From Carnegiea gigantea (lineage: Eukaryota > Streptophyta > Magnoliopsida > Caryophyllales > Cactaceae): a stretch of DNA of 64,000 nucleotides. The notes below the pieces were generated by a model. It was not told the DNA's origin. It saw only the letters and a program-made list of their open reading frames with translations, and did not search any database. The stretch covers positions 45,001 to 109,000 of the forward strand of contig JAKOGI010000430.1 of NCBI GenBank assembly GCA_029747015.1, written 5' to 3'. The position numbers and the translations under genes are program-made. Below, piece by piece: positions 21,802-33,936 of this stretch (the stretch's first letter is position 1; each line of letters begins with the position of its first letter).

Positions 21802-24180
21802 TTGCCTTCTCCTGTCCTGCGCCCCATGTCACATGCTAGCCCAACCCCTCCTCTCCTCTGTCCATCTTTCCACCCCAATACCGCGTCACATGTCTCCTCA
21901 GCCCAACCCACTTTGCCCTCTGTTTCCCAGGCCCAACCCGTACCCATAACCCTTTCTCAGCCTCTCAACTCTCATCATATGATTTCTTGGGCCAAAAGTG
22001 GCATTCGCAAGTCTAAGCACATTTTGTCTCTTGACACTGCTATTATGGGTCTCGAACCCACTTCTTTTAAACAGACTTCTACTGATTCTAACTGGCAAGA
22101 GGCTATGACCGAGGAATACAATACATTAATTGCTAATGATACTTGGGAGTTGGTTCCATATCAATCTAGACAAAATCTTGTGGGTTGTAAATGGGTTTAC
22201 AAAGTTAAATTTCATTCTGATGGATCTGTTGAACGGTATAAAGCGCGGTATGTTACTTTTGGTAATCACCAACTAGCCGCGATTGATTATCATGAGATTT
22301 TTAGCCTTGTTGTCAAACCTCCCACTATTCGCTTGGTTCTCTCCTTAGCTCTTACTTTTGGTTGGCCTATACAACAACTGGATGTTAAAAATGCCTTCCT
22401 TCATGGCATCCTTACTGAGGAAGTTTACATGCGCCAACCACCTGGTTTTGTTCATCCTCAGTTTCCACGTCATGTCTGAAAGCTCAAGAAAGCTATCTAG
22501 GCCTAAAACAGGCACCTCGTGCTTGGTTCCATAAATTCACCAGCTTCTTTCTATCTCATGGTTTCGTTTGTTCCCCCTCAGATACTTCCATGTTTTTTTT
22601 ATCACCATGGTTCTACCACTATGATCTTACTTCTTTATGTTGATGACATTATTCTTACTGGTAGTTCCTTTTCTGTCCTTTATAATTTCATCTATGTTCT
22701 CTCTAATCAGTTTGCTATGAAAGACTTGGGTGACTTACATTATTTTTTAGGTGTTCAGGTGGCACGAACTTCTCAGGGTATATTTTTGACACAGTAAAAA
22801 TATGTCAATGATCTTATTCGCAAATTTTACATGCACACTGCTAAATCTGTTTGCACCCCATCTCTTTCTAGAACCTCTTTGACCCTTACAGATGGAGAGT
22901 TACTTGTTGGCCCCACTAAGTACAGAAATATGGTAGGCACATTGCAATATTTGACTATGACTAGACCTGATATTGCCTATACAATTCATGTAGTTTTCTA
23001 GTATATGCATGCTCCCCGTACTACTCATTTGCATGCTATCAAGCGTATTTTCAGGTATTTGCAAGGTACCTTGGGTTTTGGCTTGCAGCTCCGTCCAGCT
23101 TCCACTCTATCTATCATTGTTGCCTAGGGCTATCAAAAGTTAACCGGACACGATTACTAACCTAAACCGAACACGAAATTAAGTAGTTTTGGATAAAGAT
23201 TTTCAACCCTTGTAATCAAATAAGTTGACACGTTTAACCCATTTAATTAATTATGTTAGATTCAGGTTGAGAATTTGACATGAAAAAATACATATTTAAC
23301 CCGTTTAGTTAAACAGGTTAAATATGTTAACTTGTTTACCCAATTACTGTTTTTTTTGGGAAAAAATTATAAAAAAGTAGGTTTTAATTAGTTGATCTAT
23401 ATTTTAGGGTCGTGGTTCTTGTAGATCATGGACATTGGTTACGTTCTGATAATATATTAAACTTAAAAGAATGATTTATAATGTTCCATAATCATACTTT
23501 ACTCGAAATGTTAAGTGGATAAATGGGTAACCGGATAACGTGAAGCTAAGTCGTTTATATTAAATGGGTTAATAGGTAAATTTCAAGTGAACTGGTTTAA
23601 AAAATAAATAGGTACAGGTCAAGGTTTTCAACCCGTTTAATGAACGGCGTAGGTTCAGGTCGAGAAGTTTCGACTCGTTTAAATTCAACACGAATACAAA
23701 TTCAACCCGACCTAACCTGTTTAATAGCCCTATTGTTGCCTATTCTGATGCTGATTAGGCAAGGTGCAAAGACTCTTGTCGGTTACAACGGGCTACGCAG
23801 TGTTCTTTGGCCTAACTCTTATCTCCTGGTGCTCCAAGAAGCAACCTATGGTTTCTAAATCATCTACTGAAGCTGAATATCGTGTTGTTGTTTACACAGT
23901 TGCCGAAACCATTTGGATTGGCAAGCTACTTGCTGACATTGGCATCTATTTATCTTCACCTACCAAGGTCTACTGTGATAACATTAGTGCCTCCTACATG
24001 GCTGTTAATCCGGTCCAGCATGATGGTAGCAAACACATCACGGTTGACTACCATTTTGTTCGTGAGCATGTCGCTCATGGGGATTTAGTTGTTCGTTACA
24101 TTCCTACTAAACTTTAGTTAGCTGATATTTTTACCAAAGGATTGTCTTCTAAGTTGTTTAATTTTTTTCAGGGACAATCT
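21802..24180 (+). pseudogene. Copia reverse transcriptase and RNase H, broken and MITE-interrupted
   Basis: A Pro/Ser-rich linker leads into RT: CKWVYKVKFHSDGSVERYKA, QLDVKNAFLHGILTEEVYM, QAPRAWFHKF and the catalytic LLYVDDIILTG at about 22627-22660, then FAMKDLGDLHYFLGVQVA. TGA at 22477, TAA at 22795 and TAG at 23000 interrupt it. RNase H begins IVAYSDAD but is split by the MITE at 23125-23732, and continues WCSKKQPMVSKSSTEAEYR and VYCDNISA up to the IFTKGL ending near 24140. The domain order (RT after integrase) is diagnostic of copia. Confidence 0.88.
23125..23732. mobile_element. hAT-type MITE, copy 2, inside copia RNase H (608 bp)
   Basis: Ends are TAGGGCTATCAAA and, on the reverse strand, TAGGGCTATTAAA. 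The perfect 8-bp duplication TTGTTGCC flanks it at 23117-23124 and 23733-23740, the hAT hallmark. Removing the element and one duplication brings IVA directly before YSDAD of the RNase H domain. No ORF. The interior shares the AACCCGTTTAA word style with the copy at 12624-13212. Confidence 0.92.
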
Positions 24181-24213
24181 GTCAGTATGTTCCTTCCTAA
24201 CAGATTGAGGAGG

Positions 24214-24318
24214 TGTAATAGTGTACAAAGGACAATAATGTAATTTTTGTACTCCCTGAATGCTATATATGCACCGTCAGGCTCCCTAATTGGGGCAGAG
24301 CCTTGACTTGCATTCACA
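24214..24318 (+). repeat. Right LTR of the copia element
   Basis: About 105 bp, starting TGTAATAGTG after the purine tract and ending CATTCACA. It carries CTATATATGCACC as TATA-like box. The differences from the left LTR are few (for example CTCTCTG versus CTCCCTG, ATATTA versus ATGCTA), indicating moderate age. Confidence 0.88.
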
Positions 24319-24323
24319 ATTAC

Positions 24324-25559
24324 TTTGATTAATTGTTTATTATTTCCCTTGATGATTGTTATCTACCTTTGGAACTCAGTTCGGGGAAGGGAATGTAATT
24401 GTGTAACATGAGAAATGAACAACTATAAAATATACTGTTGTTTTTGGTTCAGATTTGAAGTTCTCACAATATTACCATTCTTTAAAAATATTACAAATGG
24501 GATGCTAATTAACAAGAAGGGGGAAGCAAAGTAACTCATTAGAAGAAACAAATGGGTTGTTCAGTATAGTGGAGTGGAGCGACAACCTTATACAATAATT
24601 TATATATAATTTTCTATGTTTATAGCTAAGTGAGGGTCTTGCATATACATTATATTTTTGAATTCATATTTTTTATGGGTTATCATAGAGAGCATCAGAT
24701 GTTAGATACATTATGGTATAACATTTGTAATCCATAAAGGTTGATGTATAATGTATAAATATAGGATAGAAAAATAGGAAATGACTTTGTTTTGAAAGAT
24801 ATTTGGATACCTAATTATTCTCAAAGGTGGTGTCATCTAATGTAAGGAAGGGGTATTTTTCGCTTATAACTTAGATGTGCTGATTATTTCATGAATAAAG
24901 ACATATTTTTAATGGGTTAGTTTTCCCTATATAATCTAATTTACAACTGAGCTTAGCGAGATTTGAGACTTTTAAACGTAGGGGAGAAGGATTTCATTCA
25001 CTAGTTAAAATTTCTATTGATTGAAAAAGTCAATTTGCTAAGTATATGATCAAGTAAATTAGACAATATTTTATTTTAATATTCATAAATATTTATAAGA
25101 CAAATGATTTTACAAAATAAATACTTTGTAGTTTTTAAATTAAAATTTAATTTAAAAGATAGTTTGTGTATCATATGGGGTCTATACTAGTGTTTTATAA
25201 CAGTAGAAAGAAAGTCAAACTCGGAATAGATATATGAATATTCCATGGGGTAAAATAGAAGGATTCAAAAATACATCTACGTATGCATAAATTCCCTTTT
25301 TGATTAAATTGGAGTCCAAACTCAAGAGGGACTTCGATGAGGTCATGGATTAGACTGAGAACTTTTGGTTCTAAAACTACAAGCCAAAGCTATACTTAAT
25401 GGGCTGAGAAACACATGATTATACCATCTGAGCATTGTTATTAGATGAAGGGCTAACCGTATTGAATCATTACAAGATGCTAACGACAATGAGCTACGTA
25501 TGGGAGAATGTTGATATTAAAGCTATGGTTAGAAATTTGTCTTTAGCTTGAATAACGAT
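24324..25559. other. Gene-free AT-rich DNA
   Basis: No coding or repeat structure that I can support between the copia element and the LINE. Confidence 0.4.
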
Positions 25560-27181
25560 GATGATACAACAATAATAATAACTTTCAGTGTAGATCCCGC
25601 TTGCACGGGTCTAGGAAGATTCAGACGTAGACAGTCTTACCCCTTCAGGTATCACTGCTCTCAAAAAGGTCGATTCTAAGAGACTCACATACATTCTGAA
25701 CAATAATATGACTTTTAGGGTGACAAAGTAATGAAAGGCATACCTGCAGCAGCGTATTAGGGGATAAAGGTACCATACCTTAAATAATTGACGTTAGGGC
25801 GCTGATAACCTTGATGAGCATATGCTAATATTGACCTACACAAGAAAATGCGAACGCAAGTTAAGGGGGCAAAAAACACTCCTACCATACAGCAGCCTTA
25901 GGCATGCTTAGAAGCTAGCTACTTATGATCCTCAACCTTAATCCTCAACCTGCATATACTCATATCCTGAATCATGTCCTCTGAAAGCGACAAATATTTC
26001 AATTCATGCCTAATTAACTCGTTCCAGCTCTTTTTAGATCGTCATCTTCCTCTTCTATACTCTTAAATGTTCTCACATCTTCTTATAGGTGCACCCATAC
26101 TTCTTCTCCTAATATGACCAAACCATCTTAGTCTATTCTCTCTCATCTTATCGTTTATGAGCACCACTTTAACTTTGTCTCTAATCACCTCATTCTTGAT
26201 CCTATCCAATCTCGTGTGGGCACACATCCACCGGATCATCTTCATCTATGCAACCAACAATCACTGTACTTGGTTTATTTTTATCGCCCAACACTCAAAA
26301 CCACATAACAAAGTTGGAGTACTAACAAGCATACAATAGATTTTGCCTTTTAACTTACTGGTATCCTTTTATCACACAGCACTCCTGAAGCATGATTCCA
26401 TTTCTGTCATCCTACTCTCATCCGATGGTTAATGTCCTCGCCAATATTCCCTTTCTCATCAATAATCGAGCCCAAATATCTAAACTTCTCTTCCCTTCGT
26501 ACTATCACCCAATCAATTGTGACTTCTCCATTGTCCTCTCCCAATACATTGAAACTACACCGTAGATATTCAGTCTTCAATCTATGTGTTCTAAAACCGC
26601 TAGACTCTAGGTTATGTCCCCATTGCTCTAACCTACGGTTAACTTCAAACATAGTCTTGTCGATAAGGACAATGTCATCGGTAACCTACACCAAGGCACC
26701 TCCTCTTGGATCCCTTTCGTGAGTTCATACAGTACGCAAGCAAATAGAAAATGGCTAAGACCTAATCCCTACTATAGTCCTATATGCACTGGAAATTCCT
26801 TTGTGTCCCCTCCAAAGGTCTTAACACTCATCTTAACCCCCTCATACTTATCCTTAATAACTTGGATATATGCAATCAACACTCATTGCTTCTCTAAACA
26901 CCTCCATAAGACTTCACGTAGTATCCTATCATAAGCTTTCTTTAAGTTTGTGAACACCATGTGGAGATCTTTGCTATTCCCATACAATTTCTGACTCTTC
27001 AAAGGAGATAAATTGCCTCTGTGGTCGATCTACCAGGAATGAAACCAAACTGGTTCTCTGATATTGAAATAACATGCCTCAACCTACACTCCATACCCTT
27101 TCCCATAATTTTTATAGTGTAACTTAGCAGCTTGATACCCCCTTTAAATGATAATGATAATGAAGTACATAATTCATACAT
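25560..27181 (-). mobile_element. RTE-clade LINE, 5'-truncated and mutated
   Basis: Minus-strand translation gives reverse transcriptase pieces in order: KLLSYTIKIMGKGMECRLR and ISENQFGFIPGRSTTEAIYL at 26999-27150, a DDIVLID catalytic box near 26660-26682, FEVNRRLEQWGHNLESSGFR and EEKFRYLGSIIDEKGNI at 26440-26650, and the RTE-type C-terminus MIRWMCAHTRLDRI and KMRENRLRWFGHI at 26063-26245. A conserved tail and (TTATTATTG)-like repeats end it at about 25562. The endonuclease is missing on the 5' side. Several stops separate the pieces. The catalytic Asp pair is kept, but FADD reads V-T-D-D here. Confidence 0.88.
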
Positions 27182-27201
27182 CCAAGTTTAAGTACAAAAT
27201 T

Positions 27202-27233
<32 letters not shown>

Positions 27234-27248
27234 AGTTTAAGTACAAAA
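27178..27248. repeat. (ATC)n microsatellite between 18-bp direct repeats
   Basis: About ten ATC units at 27200-27230 are bounded on both sides by ATCCAAGTTTAAGTACAAAA. The perfect flanking copies recall a target duplication around a simple-repeat retroposon tail. Confidence 0.75.
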
Positions 27249-28945
27249 ATAAGAGAGTCAAATACAAAATACAAATTTGAGGCCACAAATAAAATGATTC
27301 ATTACAAAACTACAAAACTAACTAATTATTAAAACAATTAAAAAATAGTTAATTTGTAAAAAAAAATCCCAAATGGTTAGAAAATAAAGTCATGAGGGCG
27401 TTTTTTACAAAGACATGCAATATTAGTTAAAAAGATAGCTTATAATGGATATATAACATTTTAAAACAAAAAATGTTTGCTTCCGTTCCATACTTTCATA
27501 ACAACTGGCTAAACAGGAAGGAATGAAATGACATTCTATTACAATTATTCCGAACAGTTAAGTTTATAATTCAAATCTCACCCCTAATCTTTCAGATATC
27601 AAATTTTAATTTCTTTCCATTTTAATTTCTCCTATCAAATAAGACCTAATATCTAATCATGCACAACCACCAGTCCATTTATAATTGGGCCAACGAGAGT
27701 GTATGTCATAGTCTAAACCCAAGAATAAAGAAAATGTCTCAAACACCTTTGCACTTTCGGCATTAATTAATAATAAACGCCTAATAATTGACAAATTACC
27801 ACTTCATAAACTAACTCATCTTTTCCCCCAACAAAGAGCATGTAAAGAGCACGCAACATTTATTAATCTGGGTCCAAAAGCAGAAAAACCACGTGTCACA
27901 CAACTTTCAACGCGCCCAAACGCGGCACTCAAGCGCTGGAGGGCAACTCAAAGTCAATGATATAGAGCCAAAGTCAGTCATTCCATATGGGTCCCACCAT
28001 ATCCCCTTTAAATTCGCTTTGCGAATAATTAATCACAAGTTAAATCTTCACGGATGAACAGCTGCATAGGGGTGGGGCCCAATCGACAATAATGGAATTA
28101 CTCAAACATTAACAGTAGATTGATTATTGAATTGTAATTGCTGAGGTTTACTTGGCTTGGAGTATTTACAATGATGATCGATATTCTTTAGATCATAAAT
28201 AAGGGTCTATATTTTTAACATTTTCTTACAATGTAATTTTTTCTCTACTTTTTACATCAAATAAATTACTAAATAAAATATTACTCATAAACTCATATTT
28301 AAATATATTTAATTAATCTTAACTGTTTATTTTATACTATTCATTAATACGCTTATTAAAAAAGGGGGGAAAAAAGTTGTGAACAGATCACCGCATGGAG
28401 CTAAACACAAGGTGAGTCATATGAATCGCTAATGCAAATGATGTTTCGAATCATAAGCCTTCCTTTTAGATCATAATTTAAATAATACAGGTGCTCTTAG
28501 ATTAAATGATCAGTCGCAGCCCCTGGAATATACACATATCACCCACCAACCCACAACCCCACCCACGGACGTGCCACCAACACCATTAGAAGGGCCTTTT
28601 TGGATTTTTTTTTCCTAATTAATCAGACTATTAAGTAATAACACTTCTATTCATTTTGTTTTAATTATATTGCATCAATTTAAAAGAATTTTTTCTATAT
28701 TTGCACTTTTGTTTACTAGAGTTGAATTATTATTAACTTATAAAGGTAGAGAGCTTTTACATCATGAATTTTTCATTTATAAAACTTGAACTCAAGATAT
28801 TATTTTAATATAATAAGTATCAAATTACTTAAACCAATCTATATTAGTCTTAAAAAAATTTTTTGAATTAAAGGCTAGTGATATGATATAGATTGTTCAT
28901 CAATAAGATGAGATTTCATTATTATAGGTGAAGATTAATCATTTA
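27249..28945. other. Gene-free DNA with a G-box-like site
   Basis: No coding exon is visible. CCACGTGTCAC at about 27890-27900 contains a CACGTG core of the ABRE/G-box type in a slightly GC-richer patch (27880-28080), but no gene follows within 5 kb on the plus strand. Confidence 0.35.
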
Positions 28946-29347
28946 CGCTCCGTTTGGACCTTGAAAAATTTGGTGAAAAGAAAAAAAATTTAGAAAAATT
29001 ACTTTTTTTCTTATGTTTGGTCTACAGAAAATCACAAAGAAAAAAAAAAATATGAGGAGGAAAGTTGGGTAGAAAAATTGCTAGAAACAAATGATAAAAT
29101 TTTCCTTATAAAATTGTAAAGAAAGTTTGAGAAAAATTCTTAACCTCCTCCAATCTCACATTACTTAACTAACGTCAGTATGATTCAAGTAGTTAATCAA
29201 TATTCAAATTTCTCATCCGAATTCTTGTATTTTTTCCTCAATTCAAACAAGAGAAAAAAACTCACTTTCTCCCCACCTTTTTCTTCTTCACATTTTTTTT
29301 CCTTCAACTTTTCTTTCCACTAAAATTTTTAAGAATCGAACGGAGCC
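28946..29347. mobile_element. Tourist-like MITE, 402 bp
   Basis: The terminus CGCTCCGTTTGGA pairs with GGCTCCGTTCGAT read from the other end. The 3-bp duplication TTA flanks it at 28943-28945 and 29348-29350. Interior AT-rich and without ORF. GGCTCCGTTTGG-type ends and TTA duplication are typical for Tourist (PIF/Harbinger-derived) elements. Confidence 0.85.
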
Positions 29348-30144
29348 TTAAAGGTTGTGGCTTGATATCGAAATGGTTCAAGAATATTTAGTAATTTGTG
29401 CTACATTTTTAAGATTAAATTATTTAACGACAAGACCAATTACTTATTGCGTTAATTTCTCACCATATCTTTAAACCAAATATACAATAAATTAATCATT
29501 TAAATTCCACGTTACTATTTTCATCGGTTATAATTGCTTTAATTTTATCCTTTAGTAATTTGTTCTTTGGTAGTAACTTAAATACCTCTAAAAAATCCAA
29601 CTTAGTAAAATACAAAAAGAAGAAAGCCCTCCCAAAAATCACATTCTTAACCGATATGATTGTACAATAGTTATTGATTTATCTTGAAACTATTTTCACG
29701 ACAAGTAGTGAGTGACATGTTGAGTTAATTCGCACAATTAAGATCTCATAGAAAGTTTTGTGGGATAACTTATACAAGATCAATTAGACAAACCTAACCA
29801 CAATTCTTTTGTAATTGTGCGAGTACTGTTGATGCAGTCATGTTTTCTATAGGCTAGATTGGAAAGTTTGAGTACTTTTATTGGACACATCTCATATGAG
29901 CATTAAAGGTGATTTCAATGGGAAAAAAATTTATCAATTCCTCTTCTCTTGAAAAGTCCCAACCTCTTTACAAAAAATCATAACCTTCATCTACTTCAAT
30001 AAGGAGCTTTCACCAGCCACAATTACTGATGGTAAACCCTAATCTTCGTATATTTTGAAGTTTTATTAAGTTGTAAAGTATTTACTAATATTTTTACCTC
30101 TTTTCAATAAAATTTCTCTCCAATTATAAGAGTTTAATTGTTTA

Positions 30145-30235
30145 TTTTTCTCACCATTAGTGTGAGTTTGGTTGTTCTCATCTTTAGTGTGAGTTAAGTT
30201 GTTCTCACCGTTAGTGTGAGTTTGAGTCATTACCT
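30145..30235 (+). repeat. Minisatellite, three units of about 28-30 bp
   Basis: TTCTCACCATTAGTGTGAGT, TTCTCATCTTTAGTGTGAGT and TTCTCACCGTTAGTGTGAGT follow each other with short GTTG linkers. Each unit carries a small inverted repeat (CTCAC/GTGAG). Confidence 0.8.
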
Positions 30236-31609
30236 TTGTACAATTTATCATAGATCTAGAAATTTAGAGTGAGTTTCTTATCGAGTAGAATTTGAAAATT
30301 ATTGTATTAAATCTACGTTTTTTTTATTAAAGAATGAGTCAAGAATGGGGAATTCCATTTGGTTCTACTACAAAGATCTTCTTTTCAAGGGTAATCTATC
30401 ACGTCAATTGAACTTCTACTCCATGAAGTTATACTATAGCTCACCGGTATTTGGGAAAGATGCATTGATATCAAAGAATGCGGTTGGTGACAAGAATACT
30501 GTTACAAGTTCAGAATCGGTTGACAGTATATTTACTATTAGCTTTCTGGAGAGAATTATTCAATTTGATGATTTAGATTTACTTTTGTTAGGGGATGTTC
30601 ATTGTATATGCCATATGTCTTTTGATTAATGAATTATTCTTTTTTCTTGTGAAAAAAGAAAAAAAATTTACTTTTAAAATACTAGACTTCATTTTTTCCT
30701 TCTATTTGGCAAAATAAGGAGAGCCAATTTACAATTATTTAAAGAAATGTGTCTAAATAAATAAAGGAAAAACTAACTTTCTTTTGAAGAAAAGGAAGTT
30801 AAATATTCTTTTCACATGGTGGAAAATGTTCATTCTTCGCTCTCCATTTTCTTTTCTCCCAAGCTCGATTCGCTTTTTCCCCCCCTATAAAAATCATTTT
30901 TCGGGTACTATGCCAAACTTTTGACAGGTTTCTTTGAAAACTTGTACCTCCCTCTCTTTTTTTTTTTTTTGGGGGGGGGGGTGTTGGGGAGGAATAAAGT
31001 CTTTGTCTAGTAATCAAAATTAAAATTTTAAATACATGAAGTCATCTTTGATTTCACAGTATTTTTTATATTGTCACTATACTGTACAGTTATATACAGC
31101 TCATTGGAATCCAAAAAGATTGTATTTTTTTTTCAAGAAAATAATTATTTTAGAGCGACTAATTAATTTTTTCCACTATCAAACACATTCTTAAATAGTA
31201 AGAAAAGGACGAGATAACAAGACTTCAACGGAATTGCATAAATGATAAATGATTAATAAACTAAAAGCATGTGCATGTGGTGGAGTCTAGAATTTCAAAT
31301 TCGGTAGGCTTTTATAACAAATTAGCATAAGGAAAAGTTGTGAAATCTACATCGAGAAAGCTTATGAAAAGAAGCTCCGTACAATTTTTTGAGACAAATG
31401 CTGAAAAATAAGGTCTTCCTGAAAATTTTAGAAAAGATTTAAAAATTCCATAGTTACCGTATATTTTTATTACATGATTAAGATGGTCGTATATGCAATT
31501 ATGCATTGACATGGTCAAATAGCTTGGAAAATTCTTAGATACAAATATATGTATCTAGTATGGTACACATCGTGAAGTCGTGTAGTGGATACGCATTTGA
31601 TTTGTTGCA

Positions 31610-31775
31610 ATGTATTTTTTTTTTCCCGCAATAGTATACCTTTTCTATTCTACAGTGTACCTTTTCTTACCGACAGTGTACCCTTTGTTTTCTATAATGC
31701 ATCTTTTCTTACCTGTAGTGTATCTTTTCTTGTCTGCAGTGTACCTTTTGTTCCTTGTAATGTATTTTTTTCTAG
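31610..31775 (+). repeat. Minisatellite, seven units of about 21-22 bp
   Basis: The unit AGTGTACCTTTTCTTACCGAC recurs with substitutions. As 21 is a multiple of three, one frame stays open and gives a periodic SVPFL-like string, which is a by-product of the repeat and not a protein call. Confidence 0.8.
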
Positions 31776-32699
31776 TCGATTAGGTTGGGAGAATTACAAA
31801 AATACTTGTTGGATTGAGAAAAATGAAATAAGGGCCTAGCCCAATTATATAATGCATCTATGTACTTGAATACAGCACATAAATATGTATCTTCGAATTA
31901 CCAGAAGAACTTGCTTCAGGGCATTAGTGAGAAGACTGCTTAGCTTTTGCTTGAGTAATATGTGCGACAATATGAGAGGATCCATCATCATAATTTTAAT
32001 AGTCCAATAACTTATGGGTTCGAGTTAGGGCTTCAGGCCTAAGGGAATAAAATGAGTTTTAACAAACAACTAATAAACTACTCTAAAAAGCATCTTATTT
32101 CATCAAATTTTTTTTGAAGAAATACAAATATACAATCAACTAATACAAATAATTAATACCGGTAATCTATTAACAACTATACAAACAATGTAACTGATAA
32201 TTACTTGCTAAACATCTCTTAATTCTAAGTTGTTTTGAGGGAGCACTAATTATCTTGTGAGGAGTAGTAGTTGTTAGGTTGCACGGTGTTTATGTGATGA
32301 TTAACTCGATCAGAGTTAAAGTTAAGAGATACAAAGTAGGAGAATGTAGAACATTCAATTTTATCATATCAAAGATACACAATTTGATAAGAAGTGGCAA
32401 AATGCAAGACAATGACAATGTTGTATTTTATTTAACCAACGTTTTAATTTGTCTAATTGTATTATTTTATGTTATATATTTGCAAACCAAACAAAATATA
32501 TATAAAAGAAAAAAAAGTAAGGAGTAAAATAGTCAGTAAGCAAATGATATTTTATCTCTATTATTAAGTGTTTAGCTATAATAATTTTTTCCTATTTACG
32601 TGGGGTATAATGTTGATATAGGTGGATTTTAAACTCATAATTTTGATGTGATACCCAAGTGTTTTTAACCAAATAAGCTAGTCTTTTAGGTGCAAAATT

Positions 32700-32723
32700 G
32701 GGGGGGGGGGGGGGGGGGGGGGG
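32700..32723 (+). repeat. G24 homopolymer
   Basis: An uninterrupted run of 24 G. Length in an assembly may be uncertain. Confidence 0.9.
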
Positions 32724-33685
32724 AGACAATAGTGGCATTTTAATAAATAAGAACGACACGATTATGCTAAAGGCATAATTAAGGTGACACGCATTAATCT
32801 TGATGGAATCATGTGACAAGTGTTATCTAAAGTGTTTGTGTATTTACCAATCAAATAAAATATAAGGTGGCCCTTGCAATCTTAAAAATTTGGATAATTA
32901 GTAATGTGATACAAATTGAGTCACATCTTCAGATCTTTCCACTATATATGAGACGTTAAAACATTATTGTCGAGTTATATAAAAATGAAGTAAGAAGATC
33001 GAAAACTCCTATTCTATGAGATTATAATATGTGTGTGTTATTTCAAAATTTGTAGCCCACTTTTGTGTAGCAAAATAGTATTAAGTCAAAATTTTTTGAG
33101 TAAAATGTTTTATGAATTGTTTTTATAAGTCTTATGTTTTTTTGAATTAGTTCCTTTTTTTTTAATGGAGTAATGAACTTCACCATGACTTTTAGATATT
33201 ACTATTAACTTGAATCAAACAAAGATCAGAGAGATGTCAAGTTCAAAAGTTTCATAAATCTTTAACTACAAATTATCACATAAAAGTAGAATTTATAGAC
33301 CCAACTCTCTCTCTCTCCCTATATTTAGTATCACTTTTTTATTTTTTTTTATGTTTATTGGTCTTTGGAAACTCCTCATGAGTCTAATCTCTAGATGGTG
33401 TATTAGATCAAGCAAAATTGCAGCATTGAAAAGGATCATATTATCTACATTATCTCTCCATCACAACATTGTAGATACAATTTTTCTATAGTGGATATGG
33501 TTCCCATACTATGTTATCCTCACTTCATTATCTAATCCAACAACTAAAAATTATTTATAACTATAAAAAATTTAGTATTTTTATCATAATAATTTACTAA
33601 TTTTAGACCATGCATGTGTCATATTCATTTTGATTAAACACCTATATTCTCTCTTAGATTTGTGAAAGGAAAAATGGTTTGGAAG

Positions 33686-33936
33686 TAGACCTGATAAATG
33701 AGTCATTTGGCTAGAGTATAAGTTGGTTAATTTTAGGTCGAGTTATATTTCAAGTTAAGTGACATTTAGGTTGATTCGATTTGAGTTGGGTGAACTTTAG
33801 TTCGGGTTAATTTTGAATCAACAGATTATTGGTCTAATATGCTTGTCATGTAAAAATAATTAATTTTTATAGAAAGTTTCAAAACGGATATAGGTTGATT
33901 TGGACTTTAAATTTCGGATTAATTTTGTCAGGTCTA
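33686..33936. mobile_element. hAT-like MITE family B, copy 1 (251 bp), upstream of the kinase gene
   Basis: The ends TAGACCTGATAAAT and, from the other side, TAGACCTGACAAAA are inverted copies. Flanking 8-mers TTTGGAAG and TTAAGGAG agree at five of eight bases. The interior resembles 61967-62281, sharing ATATGCTTGTCATG(T/C)AAAAATAA. It lies about 720 bp before the kinase start codon, so it is part of the upstream region of that gene. Confidence 0.7.

Larger units (their letters stand above)
18451..24318 (+). mobile_element. Complete Ty1-copia retrotransposon with very short LTRs
   Basis: Direct repeats at 18451-18553 and 24214-24318 both end CATTCACA. The 5-bp duplication ATTAC lies at 18446-18450 and 24319-24323. 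Just after the left LTR, TGGTATCATAACA is a primer-binding site of the initiator-methionine tRNA type (TGGTATCA). A purine tract GATTGAGGAGG precedes the right LTR. Gag, protease, integrase, RT and RNase H occur in copia order. Gag style (UBN2-like) and short LTRs point to the Ale/Retrofit side of copia. Many stops and frame changes, plus a MITE in RNase H, make it inactive. Confidence 0.92.
29351..33685. other. Gene-free stretch with minisatellites and homopolymers
   Basis: No gene supported. A 94-residue frame at 30345-30629 has no family resemblance. The notable contents are listed separately: repeats near 30150 and 31620, a T14G11 tract at 30957-30981 and a G24 tract at 32700-32723. Confidence 0.45.

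Noticed and set aside
21467..21949. Pro/Ser-rich frames between integrase and RT
   Set aside because: This is the low-complexity linker of copia pol read in several frames, not a separate gene.
30345..30629. 94-residue frame on the plus strand
   Set aside because: No family, no promoter or splice support, and the flanks are simple repeats.
31585..31839. Periodic hydrophobic frame that could be taken for a repeat protein
   Set aside because: Explained by a 21-bp minisatellite.
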